A DNA stretch of 64,000 nucleotides from positions 186,001 through 250,000 of the forward strand of contig CP021230.1 of the NCBI GenBank assembly GCA_003999685.1, in the 5' to 3' direction. A model generated the notes under the pieces. That model had not been told where the DNA came from, searched no databases, and saw only the letters and a program-made list of their open reading frames with translations. Below are positions 22,490 through 35,297 of the stretch, in pieces; position 1 is the first letter of the stretch, and every line of letters begins with the position of its first letter. The position numbers and the translations under genes are program-made. This DNA comes from Taiwanofungus camphoratus. Its lineage: Eukaryota; Basidiomycota; Agaricomycetes; Polyporales; Taiwanofungaceae.

Positions 22490-25400
22490 TAGTTCGGAAT
22501 GAAAGGGCCTTACACATTTCGATTACTGTGGGACGAAAAGACGTCGAAGCGTGCGCCTTCATTGATAGTGACGCCTCTGGGATATTCATACACCCCAGAT
22601 TTGTCAAAGAACACAATATCCGCACCGAGGCTCTACCCCGCCCAATGCCCGTATTCAATGTGGACGGAACGGCTAACAAACAAGCTATTATCACGAAAAG
22701 AGCCCTTCTTTCATACAAAATAGGAGGGGAACCCCGATTCGTTAAAGCCTACGTAGCCAGCATAGAAAACGAAGATATTATCTTCGGGCATACCTGGCTC
22801 AAACTGGAAAACCCTGACATTGATTGAAAGATGGGACGGGTGGAGCTTAAACACCGCATGACTCTGGAAGAATCTAGGGAATGGAAGAAAAACCTATTGG
22901 AAACCAGAGCTAAACGACTTGAAATCAAGAGGTTAACGGCAGAATCTCTCTCTAGAAGGATCATTAAAGCTCGCCAACCCTCGGTCGAAGAAATAGAGGA
23001 TGAAGGGGATGGGGAAGTTGTGGACACCATGTCCCCGGTCCTACCAACAGTAGAAATCTCTCGCCAAACGACGTACCGAAACTCGCTAGTCTCGACCACG
23101 GAAGAAAACTCGGTAAATGGAATCACACTCGAACAGGCCTTGGAAACGATCGACGACGATGAGCTGGTCATAGCGTTCATCGAAGGAGACGACCGAATCA
23201 CAACGTATGGACGAGACTCACACCCCGCTTATCGAGACACCCCACTTACGGAAAAGGAATACCCTCTCGATGGAACGTATCATCGCCTCGAAAATGGTCT
23301 CATCTGGCAGGTCAAGCACGACATCGGTCGACTCACCACGGCAACGGAATTAGCAATCAAGGAACATGCCAAGGAGAAAGAGAAACTCGTCAAGGAACTC
23401 GTACCTGAATACCTTCACGATCTCCTACCTGTATTCGACAAACAAGCGGCAGCCCGACTCCCCAAACACACGGAACACGACCATGAGATCAACCTGAAGG
23501 AAGGTTTCAAGGAATTCAAGCAATCCACTTATCCGCTCAACAGAGAGGAACGAGCGGAGCTGGATAAATTCTTGGAAGAAAACCTCCAAAAGGGATACAT
23601 CCGACCGTCAAAATCACCATTGGCTAGTCCATTCTTCTTTGTAGAAAAGAAGGATGGAGGATATCGACCTTGTCAGGATTATCGAGAACTTAACGAGGGA
23701 ACAGTCAAAGATTGCTATCCACTCCCACTTATATCGGAACTTTTGGAACGGTTAAACAAGGCAACCATCTTTACCAAGATGGATCTCAGACAGGGGTACA
23801 ACAATATAAGAATCTGAGAAGGAGACGAGTGGAAGGCGGCATTTGGAGTTCCTGCATCCGGAGAAGGCCCCCCAGCCTTTTATGAACCCTTGGTAATGTT
23901 CTTCGGGATGTGCAACTCACCGGCGACATTCCAACGGATGATGAACACGGTCTTCGCAGACATGCTCAAGGAGGGATGGTTGGCAATCTACATGGACAAC
24001 ATCCTTATCTACTCGACAGACCCCGAGGAGCATAAAAAGCGAACGCGGCGGGTTATCGAAAGGCTCCGGGATACCGACCTGTATCTCAAACCGGAAAAAT
24101 GCAAATTCGACGTGCAAGAAGTCGAATTCTTAGGTATGATCATTAGACCCGGACAACTCGCCATGGACCCAGTCAAGGTAGCTGGCATTAAAGATTGGCC
24201 GACACCTAAGAACCTCAGGGAGGTTTGGTCGTTCATCGGGTTTGGAAACTTCTATCACCGGTTCATACATAGGTTCTCGCATCTGGCCCAGCCTCTGATC
24301 TCGCTTACGCGAAAAGACGTCAAATGGCACTGGGACGACGAACAGCAGAAAGCATTCGAGGCACTGAAGAAAGCTTTCCTGGAACAGCCTGTGCTGCAAA
24401 TGCCTGACCCGGAGAAACCGTTCGCATTGGAAACGGATGCATCGAAGTTCACCACGGGTGCCGTCCTCAGACAAAAGGACGACAACGGCGATTGGCATCC
24501 TTGCGGTTATATTTCCCAAAGCATGACACCAGCGGAACGAAATTACGACGTCTATGACCGGGAACTCTTGGGCGTCATGAGAGGACTCAACAAATGGAGT
24601 CACCTCCTCATCGGAAGCCCATACCCAGTCACGATTTACAGCGACCACAAAAATCTGACGTACTGGAAGACGGCACGAAATCTGAATCGAAGGCAAGCAA
24701 GATGGGCTCTTCGCTTGTCCGAATTCGATTACAGGTTAATTCATGTCCCGGGCACGCAAATGGTGCAAAGCGACGCACTCTTCCGACGCCCCGACCATGA
24801 CGACGGGTCACCAGACAACCAAGATGTGACCGTCCTACCAGACAAGGTATGGGCAGCGGCAATCGACACGAGTCTAAGAGCTTCCATCGCGAAAGCGTGC
24901 GTCTATGACTCGATGTACACGGAAGGAATGCGCAATGCACAAAACAGCTCAGACAACCACTGGACAATTCGGGACGGAGACCTCCTCTACGATAATCGGG
25001 TGTATATCCCCCTGAACGAGGATCTACGGTGACAAACGGTCTCGAATTACCACGACCTCCCCTCCGCAGGCCACCCTGGAATTCAGAAAACTCTCGCATC
25101 GATTCGACGAGACTACTGGTGGCCCGGAATGGCTGACTTCGTCACGCGATACGTCAAAGGCTGCGGCACTTGCCAGCAAATGAAAGTTAACACACACCCT
25201 ACCCGACCGGCCCTACTCCCGATCAAATCCGCGCAGCATGCCACTCCGTTCAGCACATTCTGCTGCGATTTCATTACGGATTTGCCAACTTCAGAGGGCT
25301 ACGATTCAATTTTGGTCATTGTGGACCACAACCTTACGAAGGGGGTAATTTTCATTCCATGCAACAAGACAATTGACGCATCAGGGACAGCCGAGGCATT

Positions 25401-26307
25401 ATATCGCAAGGTATACAAGTGGTTTGGTCTTCCGGACAAGATCATTAGCGATCGGGAACCACAATTCGCATCAAAGGTATTCCAGGAGCTCTGCCGCATG
25501 ACTGGAGTCAAGTCGGCTATGAGCACGGCATTCCATCCCCAAACGGATGGGGAGACAGAACGAGTCAACCAGGAACTGGAGATTTACCTGCGATGCTTTA
25601 TGAGCAACAACCTGGATAAATGGTCTTCCTTACTCAGCGCAGCACAATTCGCTCACAACTCAAAAGAACATTCGACAATCAAGGCGTCGCCGTTTAAAGT
25701 CATGATGGGCTTCGAACCGTGAGGAATTCCTGTTGTACACAAGGGATCGGACACACCCGGCGCAGCTTATCGCCTGAAGAACCTCCAGAAGATAAGGGAA
25801 CAAGCACATGCGGCAATGGAGCTGGCCCAGGCAGTACTGACGAAACGAATCAAACCACGAGGGAAAGGTTTTCATAAAGGACAACAGATTTGGCTCGACT
25901 CTCGAAACCTAAAGCTGCCATACCCTTCCAGGAAGTTGGCACCCAAGAGAGAGGGTCCCTTCGAAATCATTGAAGTCCTAGGCCCGGTGTCGTACAAACT
26001 AAAGCTCCCGGAAACGTGGCGGGTACACCCCGTTTTCCACGCTGCCCTTCTATCGCCATATACAGAGACGGAGATCCATGGCCAGAACTACACGAGACCA
26101 CCCTCAGAACTTATCGAAGGCGAAGATAACTACGAAGTCGAGGCAATCATCGGACATCGGGAGAACCTACAAAAGAACCGCCGCGAGTATAGGGTCAGGT
26201 GGAAAGGATATTCCTTGGTGGATGACTCATGGGAACCGGAAGCAAATTTAGCCGGTACTGTGGAGGAGCTCCTGGGAGCATATAAGGAGAGAAAGGACTT
26301 GAGCTAA
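22490..26307 (+). pseudogene. pol region of the gypsy element (PR-RT-RH-INT-chromodomain), broken
   Basis: In order: a retropepsin-like block near 22560; reverse transcriptase with a [15 protein letters not shown] block near 23660 and the active-site region near 23990; an RNase H block near 24430; an integrase zinc-binding region near 25150 and catalytic core near 25450-25560; and a chromodomain (YRVRWKGYSLVDDSWEPE) near 26190-26250, which marks the chromovirus lineage. Broken in a few places. Confidence 0.9.
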
Positions 26308-26349
26308 GTCCAGTTCCCTCCCTTCAGACGAACTACCACCCGCCCACAA

Positions 26350-27357
26350 CATGTCTCGCCAGTCCAACACCTATGCCCAAGCTGCCGCTCGTGGCTGAGC
26401 CCGTGCCTTCCTCGCCACCCGACGTACTACCCGCACACCTCAGACGGCCACCTCTCCTACGGCAGCACCATCCTCGTCTTCGACATCTTCGACGTCCACG
26501 GGTAACAGCCCGCTCTTTGGGTTTCAAACCGCCACACATTTTCGCAACCCCGTACCGGGAGAAGGCGCTCTACCTCGACAAGCCGACGTCCTCTACTACC
26601 CGCGCTTCATCTACGACGCGGACCCAATCCTCCTCGACATCCTGGTTCGACACTCGAGAGATATCGCACGACTACTTGGGTCCCTACCGAATACGCGAAA
26701 CAACCAGGACGAGCAAGAAGCGTACGGGGAATACATCGATGCCAGGTTACAATACTTAGGAGCGGTGGACGACGCGACTGAACAGCTAGCAATATGGAAG
26801 GACAAAGTCCGGCAGTTAGACTTCAAGGTGGTCCGCACTCTACGAAGGATGGACGATATGTCCATGGCCCGCCACCTCCAGGACATGATCGCCCCACACA
26901 AGCACCCATCCCTGTCATGTCCGCCACCAACCCTCCACGCGTTCTGATGTCCAGAAGAGAACAACCCCTTCCCCCTACCCCGTCCCGCTCCAGAAGCAAT
27001 GGACCGCCCACCCCTCATACCAATGCAGCACCCGGCCCGTCACGAACCGACACGCCTTACCCTCACCCACGCGCCCCCGGACCACCACTCAACCATTTGT
27101 CCGGACCAGGTGTACCACCCAACCAACACCTTGCAGAACCTGGGGCAAGTACTGGCTCATTCACTCGTGGCCCCGATGGCCGATTTACTCCTCCCCCAGT
27201 CATCCCACCCCCACCGTCAAGCTATCACATCCCCCCTGTCGTTTCTCCACCACCTGTTTACCGCCACGGGACTTACGACCCGCCCACGAACTCCTACATG
27301 AACGACGACGAGTGGGACGATTATGGGTTCGAGGATTACGGTGATAATGAACAGTAG
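26350..27357 (+). other. extra 3' region of the gypsy element
   Basis: Between the chromodomain and the 3' LTR lies about 1 kb whose composition is coding-like, rich in proline, threonine and serine, ending in an acidic tail with repeated D/E/Y near 27300-27350. It matches no domain I know. Additional 3' frames occur in some fungal gypsy elements. Confidence 0.5.
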
Positions 27358-27626
27358 GGGTGCTGTTTGCTTGAGGCGGTAGGTTGCAAGCGGTGCTGGG
27401 TCCTTACCCGGCCGTCCACATGCCTACATTGCACGAGGCTTACACGATGTCGTGGGTCCTTACCCGGTCGTTGCTAGTCTCGCAAGGTACGAGATGAAAC
27501 ACTCTCAAGACACGAGGTGAAACACCCTCACGGTACGTGGTGAAACACCCGCATGGCTGATGAACATTTTTATTTAACGGAAAATCAAGTAGGGTCGTTC
27601 AGAGATCGACCTTAGTAAGGGGGTAA

Positions 27627-28104
27627 TGATACAATTTTCTATTCCTTGTCATTACCACGGTCATTGCTTACACATGGACTATTACTGTACGGGCCCCGGA
27701 TCGGCCCTGCTTACGCTTAGGACTCTGACTCATATCCGGGCTGCTTACCACATTCCTCATCACTCATACGTATTGCTAATACGCCCAGATCGTACCACTT
27801 CCTATTTATCTATAGTCGTACCACATTTCAGACCTCCTGCCCTAGAGTAGTTCTTGGTCCGTGCTCATGATTGGTATTTGTATATATAGCATGTACTTTA
27901 GCTTAGGTCGGACCTTAAGTCTGATCTTGTTACCATTCTATTCGTGTCTTGTATCCTCTCGCTCACATCTGAGTGATACTCGCTCGAGTCCACGGACTTC
28001 ACGACACTCGGTCTATATCAACCATAAGACCTCGCCACCTACTATCGTGGTCAGGCCCTCACGTGTGAGGCAACGTTTAGGATCCGAGATACCAATTTGT
28101 ATCA
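27627..28104 (+). repeat. 3' LTR of the gypsy element
   Basis: 478 bp, same length as the 5' LTR with about two differences, followed directly by the AAAAC target copy. Confidence 0.95.
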
Positions 28105-28109
28105 AAAAC

Positions 28110-30059
28110 TCTCTGACTTCTACCTGAACTTAGACTCTCATTCTAGCAACACACTTCTGATTCACAAGACCGCGCGCCAATCCATCTCTAAGGTAGCTTA
28201 TGACTTGCAAGAAATTTTGAACTCAACCACTGTGGTGCACTCTGTGACCGTTGCATTCAAAGCTAGTTCACACGCCTCTGTGGCCATGGACAAAACAAGT
28301 TCAGTTCAAAGGCCTTATGACATGGAACTAAACCTACGGTGATGAGTCCTGTAACCTCCTGGGCCCCGAATCGCGATTTTAGGAGCTTTCTAATCCCCCA
28401 ACTGACCACTCTAAGACTCTTCTACAGCCTACGACAGGAGGGATAGGTCCCTATAATATTCCTAATGCCCCCTTTCCTTCCTAAACCCTCCTAACACCCT
28501 ACAAAGTCTTGCGAAGTCACACAAGGTGCTACGAGGTTTCGAATGCTAGACGCGAAGTCTCTAACTCCTGCTAAGTCCACTATCAGACACTGCTGGCCCT
28601 CCCATACTGTTCCATTGGATCTAGGTCCTATCTACTACGTCACTCATCCTGGGCTTAGCTAAGAAGTCTTAGCTAAGTCTCTCCTAGCTCTTGTGATTGC
28701 AGCTACCTCCGATAGGCTCTGAAACGGTCCGAAGTTCTGGAAGTTGGACTTAGGAAGCCTTGCACACCCCATGGGTCTCGATCCTATGCCATAAGGTCAT
28801 CCTAGGGTGTATCCATATGGCCCTCCACCCAGTTAGGACATCTCCTACCCCAATTAGGCCAAGTCCCGCTGCTAAGAACTTCGTGCGCTCTTAGCCCACT
28901 AAGATAGGTGATCACAGTGCATGGCTGCTCTCGGATAGTCATCCCGCCCTTGTAAATGAAGTTGGTCACCTTTCTACCGTATGTAGTTCCCCTGTTTCAG
29001 TTTCTATTTAGTTCCTATCCTCCTCGTGTTCACTTTGGAGCCCATGCACTTTAGTACACATTTCGGACTCGTAAGAATCACTTCGCGCAAGAATAGTTCA
29101 CCTCACGCTCCCCTATTTAGTCAGAGGTAGTTTACTATATAAGACAGAGACCCCTCAGTGCACGCTTCTCTCTTTGGAATACCAGTTCCCCTGTAGCTCT
29201 GATCTCAGGAAAGCGCCGCGAGTACAACCTTAGGAACAGTCCTAAGGTCCCTAAGTCTCCACCCCAGCTCCGTTTCAGTACCTTTGAACTACGTCTACGC
29301 TTGCGATATATCTATGAACCACGTCTACGCTTCCCGAACTACGCACTACGATCCACGAAGTCACCGTGACTTTGCGCCCTTCAGCACCTCTTATAGCACC
29401 TATCCGGTGGGCCTCTGCCTTAGTTATACCCTTAGGCTCACGTTGCGTTATCCCTATGTCCTACGAATAGCCCTACGACTCTCCCATAGCCTTAGTTTCA
29501 GGCTATAGTACATCTCTCTACGCCCTCGAAATCTCCGACCTCTCCTACAGGTCTCCTACGCTAGCCAAACCTCGCCCACCTCGCTCTAACAAACCTCTAA
29601 GCCTTATGCCCTTTAGCTAACTCTAGCTAAAAGGACTTCACAGCACCTACGAAGTCAGCTCATGTGATTTAGCTAAAACTTCGAAGGACTTCGCAGAATC
29701 TCAAAGAACTTCGCGTACTTTGGAGGGCCTCGCAAGGCCTTAGGGATAGTATAGCACTTAGGAACAAGATCCTGTTGTGCAGGACCCTTGACCCCTTACT
29801 CCCCTACTTACAAAAACAAGACATACAGGTTTCCCGGTATCATACAGGTTGTAGCTCCTACCCTCACATCCTCACAGTTATCACACTACCCCACAGCCAC
29901 ATTGCGGAGCACTCCCTAGGTACCAGGGTCCCCTAGGTCGTATCAACGGTCGTGTCAGTGCAGTATATAATAGGGATCCAGCATCCCCCTTGGACAACGT
30001 GTTGCCCTGAACACATAGTTGAAACCACATCGTGTTGCACCTTTCATATACAATACTTT
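28110..30059. other. LTR-like or repeat-derived DNA of unclear origin
   Basis: No intact gene. An 81-codon frame at 28097-28342 looks coding-like but starts in the LTR. A TATATAAG box near 29137 followed by pyrimidine-rich DNA, and many CTTAGCTAA/CCTAAG words, resemble a long LTR or promoter of an older element. I could not find paired ends, so the family stays open. Confidence 0.35.
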
Positions 30060-30163
30060 TTTGACAAGTATTGAGTATCCTAATAGATGAGGTGAATGAT
30101 TAACAAACTATCTATCATACACAGTGAGTAAATCGGGAAGCATAACACGGATATTGATAACGA

Positions 30164-30475
30164 ATGATCACACTGCAGTCGCTCACATGCTCAAGGTTTG
30201 TAATGGAGACCGTCACTTCTAGTCATTCCGAGGTCGAATCACTCGGGACCCAATCTCAAGTATCTATCGTAGCAATTTTAAGCGAGACTACAGCCAACGA
30301 AAAAAAGATAGATGTATCTCGCTTCATGCGAAAGTTCAACGAATGCGATTGGCTAGGTGGCAGCATGCCAAATGCCGGTATTTGGACAAGAAATAATGTC
30401 GAGCGCAGACGCGTTTTTTTGTTAGTAGCTGTAGCTAACTACCAGCATTTGAGAGAGATGAAAAGCCCTAGATAA
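30164..30475 (+). CDS. hypothetical protein fragment, 103 codons
   Basis: A single open frame from an ATG. The second half (from about codon 35, including KIDVSRFMRKFNECDWL) has natural-protein composition; the first half is less convincing, so the real start may be an upstream splice site. No domain is recognised and no continuation is seen downstream. It may be an exon of a small gene or a remnant next to repeat DNA. Confidence 0.3.
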   Translation: MITLQSLTCSRFVMETVTSSHSEVESLGTQSQVSIVAILSETTANEKKIDVSRFMRKFNECDWLGGSMPNAGIWTRNNVERRRVFLLVAVANYQHLREMKSPR

Positions 30476-31267
30476 TTCAAAACAAAGGTGAAAATCTAAC
30501 ATGTTGTAAAGGCTTACAGAATTTTTGGGTTCTAGACCACGCTACTATTTGGGCCTGCTGTGCCTCACATTGTATGTGGCATTCAACTGACTGATATTAT
30601 TCCTTGGCCCAGCTGGTTGACTTTTATGACGTGTCGGAATGGTCCTACAAGCTAAACGCAGACATATTGCCAGTATCTGACTAGTACTAACAGTTGTCAG
30701 TCAATTTTCAGATGTTTGGATAGAAGCTATAATGATATCAATTTTGCCCAAATATACTATGGCCCGTGTTGGCATCGCGTTTCAGAATTTACGTACAATT
30801 CCTAACGCCGACTAGATTCAGACAGTGGAGACGAGCTGATTTCGCAATTGAGAAGACATCGGATATGATTGATACCCTGGCGCGAATGTATATTGGCAGA
30901 AGGTGTCAACGCTGATTCAAAAAAACATGTTGGCGGCGCGACGAAGCATCATGGAAGTTCAGGTATGATTTGCAAATTGTCGTTGTGTTGATATATCTTG
31001 GTGATGTATGTCAGAGCTATTCCAGGTGAATGGCTCCATCTGCCATTCGAATGCAATTGGTATACCTCCCAAAGTCCACATTTCATCAACAGTCCTGATC
31101 ATGAGCCCCAGAATCGATATTCCAACGTCTGATCATGAACTGTGTCTCGAGCCAAGCGTATCTACCACATCCTGTATGCCTTTAACGGACTATTGACGGG
31201 CGTCCATTACATAGAAGAGATATCTGTGTGTGAGCGCATTGCTTACATCCCGGAACATTTCACAGCG
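30476..31267. other. intergenic, nothing recognised
   Basis: No coherent frame, RNA gene or repeat on either strand. It leads into the promoter of the short-chain dehydrogenase. Confidence 0.45.
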
Positions 31268-32335
31268 ATGACTTTTCAGTCCGTCTCCAAGTCGCGAGTC
31301 TGGTTCAGTTAGTGTCCGATTTCTCAGATACGTGCCCATATTCACATTGGAGTGAAAACGTTCTAGTCACAGGCTGCTCACAAGGCCTCGGTAAAGCCCT
31401 CTTGGAGGAGGTTTTAGCTTCGAACAAGCGAGCGGTTGCTACTTTGCGGAAACCAGAGACTCTTGCTGCTTTCTCAAAGAAGTATTCCACCTCGCAGCTC
31501 CTTGTTATTCCCCTCGACGTGGCGGATCATGCACAGATCATTCAGGCATTCGAAGCCACCAAGTCGCACTTCGGCAGACTGGACGTTGTGGTCAATAATG
31601 CAGGGTATGGAATACAAGGCGAAATTGAGAACACCTCAGAGGATGAAGCACGGAAGATGATGGAAGTCCTGTTCTGGGGCCCGGTTCATGTCACACAGGA
31701 GGTTTGTTTTGCTTTAGTTGCATGGCGTCGTCTATGAATCATCTCATTAGGCTATCAAATGTATGAGGGGGGGCGAGTTCTGAACATCTCTTCCGTCGGT
31801 GGCTACTCCGCTGTTCCAACGTTGTCTTTCTACAATGCTAGGAAGTTCGGTGTGTCTCTTTTCCCTTTCATATTATGCTCTCAATGTACCTTGGTTCTAA
31901 TCTATAACGCTAAAAGCTCTCGAGGGTTTTACCGAATCATTCACCAAAGAGATGCTCCCTGAATGGAACATCAAAGGAGTTATTATCGAACCAGGAGGAT
32001 TCCGCACTCAATGGAATGGAAGCTCTCTGATCCGCCTGCCTATCCATCCTAAATATAACACCCCGAGTTCGCCCTCGAATAGTTTCAGGGAGACTGTGGC
32101 GCAGCCCTACGTGGGCGACCCTGCGAAGGCTGCGAAGGCCATCATGCAGATTTCCAGCTTATCAAACCCGCCGCTACGCATTCAGCTTGGCACGGAGGCT
32201 TTGATGATTGCCAGGAACAAGGCTCTAGAGACTATCCGAGATGGCGAGAAGTATGAGGACTTGGCTCATTCGACGAATGCGGACGGCATTGATAAGAATA
32301 TGGTATTGGAATGGTTCAAAGTGGCGGACAACTGA
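31268..32335 (+). CDS. short-chain dehydrogenase/reductase (SDR)
   Basis: A Rossmann-fold NAD(P)-dependent oxidoreductase. Four exons: the start ATG at 31268 gives MTFQSVSKSRVWF; a 5' intron (GTTAGT to CTAG, about 31309-31366) joins it to ITGCSQGLGKALLEEVL. Landmarks are the cofactor motif TGCSQGLG, the LDV block near 31515, NNAG near 31598, a serine in NISSVGG near 31790, and the catalytic YNARK near 31840. Two more short introns lie at about 31700-31750 and 31851-31915. The frame is open to the TGA at 32333. About 290 residues, a classical SDR length. A closer frame start at 31312 would need a non-ATG codon and reads intron, so I rejected it. Substrate unknown; the broken P450 nearby does not prove a shared pathway. 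Confidence 0.9.
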
Positions 32336-33150
32336 GTGTTCTTGCAATGATGTATGCTAGGTAGCAGAAACTCGATATTAGGGGATATCTATGTAGGTGT
32401 TATGACATTGAGACGGTGCGAGGAAAGCCCAGGACAAGTTATTGCATCCCCATCTGTCCTCTGGTTATTGTCACTCTCATGAGATGCAAAGTGATCAGTA
32501 CGGTGTTGCCCCGGCTTCGGCTGAGCCGACCTACAGCCGCAAGTTGCGCCGATGAAAAACACAACCGCGGGTTAAATTTGTAGTCGATCAGTCTTTCCGA
32601 GAGCTTGATCCTTGGTGCCTATGTAAATCGTCTTCGCTCGACGCTCACTCCTCGTACTTAACGTTCTCGTCCATCTCTGCCCGGAGCTGCTGAGCTTCAG
32701 CCTGAGACTTCCTGAAGAGAAATCACATATCGTGTCGGAGGATGTGTATTCCGGTGCTGACGTCTTTGCAGACGTGCTTCACCTCTATGTACGGTTCACT
32801 GTCGAGACCGTCGCGGGCTGGTCAGCCGGAAAACAAACCTGGGCATCTGCAGCGTGTGCAGACGGAGACGGGGATGACGGCAAACCGAACAGCAAGTGAC
32901 CTGGACATGTCGTCGCAACGTTGCGCCGCTGGAGTGATGTCCTGACCGTATCGCAGACCTGGTCGCGCTGACGGGAATAGACGACCCTCAGTGTACCCGG
33001 GGAGAGATACGCCATCTTTACTGCTGTCGTTCAACGAAAGCACAGGCCATGCGGCTTACAAGCTGTACGATCCGACAGAAGATGACCCTCGAAGCATGAG
33101 AGCTCGCTCAAGCAGGACCAGTTGCACTACATCATTGCGCCATTAACTCA
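32336..33150. other. intergenic, possible end of a small minus-strand gene
   Basis: On the minus strand a short block at about 32714-32657 reads KSQAEAQQLRAEMDENVKYEE after a CTTCAG acceptor, which resembles a charged C-terminal exon. I could not recover the other exons or a family. The rest shows no recognised feature. Confidence 0.25.
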
Positions 33151-33383
33151 GGTGCAGTCAGACCTTTCATCGCTGTAAGCCGTTTATGAATTATGAGTAC
33201 AATTGAATCACAATGGGCTGAAACACATCATTCCGAAACAGACGACCCTGCAAGCGTCATGATAAGTATCATTATTATCATCGGGTCCATCTTTATCATC
33301 ATAAGTGCGCTACATGGCATTTGATCTATTAGCTTGTGATCGCCGCTACATGTTTTCAAGTGCCCAGTCCAGCTCACCTACAA

Positions 33384-34782
33384 TCATGCACGCAAAGTCT
33401 TGGTATTCATCAGCAATTCTCCAATTACCGCCTCAAGGGCAACCTTGGGTTTGAGCAAGTTCGTTACTTGGGATTCCTGGGCCGTGTTCGCAGCGCCTAC
33501 GCATCTCTCGATCCGGCGGAGACCTAACTGAGTGGTACATAGAACGGCAGTACAACTGCTACACGGTCCTTCAGGACTTTCACCGCTTGAATACTCGTCG
33601 TCCATCTTCTCCGCGTCAAACGGTTGTCCCCAAAGGATGTTCATCGGTTCGAAGTCGCACGATATGATATCTTCTGCTATGGCTCGATGAATATCGAGGC
33701 CACCTTTGACAATGATCTTTATTTGCTCTCCGTATTTGTCTGTGATAGTATCGTGTAGCTGATTTGAAGCTTCATGGAATCCGGAGAGAAGTAGCACGTC
33801 CGCTATAACTTCAGCAAGGTATTTCTGTAATCTCGCTGCAACATGCGTCTCAAGCAATAAAGACCTGAGAGAACGATGAGTTATAGAACGCCATCGCCCT
33901 GAAACGCTTTGGCTTTCTATCAGGGAGTTAGGCATGAAAATCTTTGGTATTTAACTCAAACTCACCATTCTTTGTGATTTTCATATAGATAGACCCCATG
34001 AGTTCGTCATAGTATCCGAAATCCCATGCCGCAATAATCCAACGGGAGAAAGTGACCAAAGATGCCTGCAGCGCGATTTGTATGCATACTGGGTCATCCC
34101 GGTGCTGGAAAGATTTCAGGGTCTCTATCATCTTCGGCCCTATCAAACGTCCTACTCTAGCATTTGCGTCTTCCGCAGCGCTGTCTTGTACCCTCAGACT
34201 GCAGTCAAAGTGGACCGAGTCAGCAATCCTGGCCGCTGTCTGGAAAATTTGGGAGTTGAGACCTTCGATAAGGCGAAGGACGTCGGAGTCGGAAAGGCTG
34301 CTTGTTGTCGTGAGGTACTGCTGTGCGTCTTGCAGCTCTAGCGTCCTTGTTTCGAGCAAAGCCCTGGTTCTGCTATGCTGATTACGCAAAACATCAAGAC
34401 TGTTTTGACAATTATTCCTCTCCCGCCCCATGTCCTCCAATGCGGCCCTGTAATTATTCAAATCATTTTTCAACATCCGGTTATCCTCTTTCTGCCGGGA
34501 AAGTTTCTCCTTCAAGTAGTCTGACTCGTGCTTCAGTTGTCGTAGCTGTCTCTTGATGTCGTTGCACTTCGCATTGGCTATCTCGACTTCGGACTTCCAG
34601 AGTGCGGCTTGATCTCTCGCATCCTGGAGATTGTCTATATTCATTGTGTTGTCACCATGGCCTCTGTTTTCATCCGGCAGCTCAGGATGGCCATTGGGTG
34701 GAGGACGGTCGAGCATCAAATGAACCGCAGGCAGACCAGATATCAAAGATGCATAAATCAAACGCAGGTGTTGGAGGAACAT
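33384..34782 (-). CDS. coiled-coil protein, partner-type family, copy C
   Basis: Two exons with the intron at the same place as in copies A and D: after the end of the conserved helical block (ITKNG, near 33958) and before ESQSVSGRWRSI (near 33918). About 455 residues. Residues about 45-150 form a coiled coil (DYLKEKLSRQKEDNRML). The middle domain carries HRDDPVCIQIAL near 34080, and exon 2 ends with TQLGLRRIE and LLKPKVALEAV. It is shorter in the coil than copy A and has no strong hydrophobic N-terminal segment; a further 5' exon cannot be excluded. The start at 34782 is the first in-frame Met. It is divergent from the Hsp70-like gene starting at 35298. No known domain; function unknown. Confidence 0.75.
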
Positions 34783-35297
34783 CGGTGGATTGTATCGATA
34801 GTCTTGCTCTCCTCGAACAATCTTTTAATTCGTCCTTCTTCGCTTCCCTCGCAGTCGCACGCACCGCACGACAGGCATTTGCGCAACACGCTTACAGATG
34901 TCATCATACCTTCTAGCTAGACTGCGGGTGTCAACTAATTCCATTCATCCTTCCGCCTTCCTCGAATGACCCACACTGCGTTCTGCATGCGGGCGAGAGA
35001 CTTTGAGATACCTGAGCGTGACGAATGCCATTTTCATGTGTTGCGGTGATGTAGCCTGATTGTTGTACTGAACTTTTGGAAAGAATCCAAAAGTAACAGT
35101 GGTACCGTGACAAGCTCTATGGCCGCATGAAGACTCAGACGGTGTCAAGGTGTCAAGAAGTCGTTGCCTCGTGCTGTAAATTGCAGCGAAATGTGGTTGC
35201 TCTTGCATGTGCTACTATAGAATATAGCCCATATTATATACCGAGTGAGTGGAGTCATTTTCCGGTGAACCAAGGCCCTTCTCACCAGAAGACCGTC
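34783..35297. promoter_or_regulatory. shared intergenic region of divergent pair C
   Basis: 515 bp between the divergent starts. It contains a TATATA stretch near 35236 facing the Hsp70-like gene and a short inverted repeat CTTTTGGA/TCCAAAAG near 35072-35094. A bidirectional role is inferred from layout only. Confidence 0.35.

Larger units (their letters stand above)
20470..28104 (+). mobile_element. Ty3/gypsy chromovirus, full-length, recent but broken
   Basis: Two 478-bp LTRs enclose gag, a pol region (protease, reverse transcriptase, RNase H, integrase) that ends in a chromodomain, and an extra proline-rich 3' region. The element is flanked by a 5-bp target duplication AAAAC at 20465-20469 and 28105-28109. 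The LTRs differ at about two sites, so the insertion is young. All parts are present in normal order, but the pol region is interrupted roughly three to five times, so this copy looks inactive. A purine-rich stretch just before 27627 fits the polypurine tract. Confidence 0.95.

Noticed and set aside
31312-31737. SDR start at 31312
   Set aside because: It would need a GTG codon and reads through what looks like a GT-AG intron; the ATG at 31268 with splicing gives a normal SDR N-terminus.
34800-35297. Heat-shock elements upstream of the Hsp70-like gene C
   Set aside because: I found isolated GAA/TTC words but no convincing array of three or more nGAAn units in alternating orientation.
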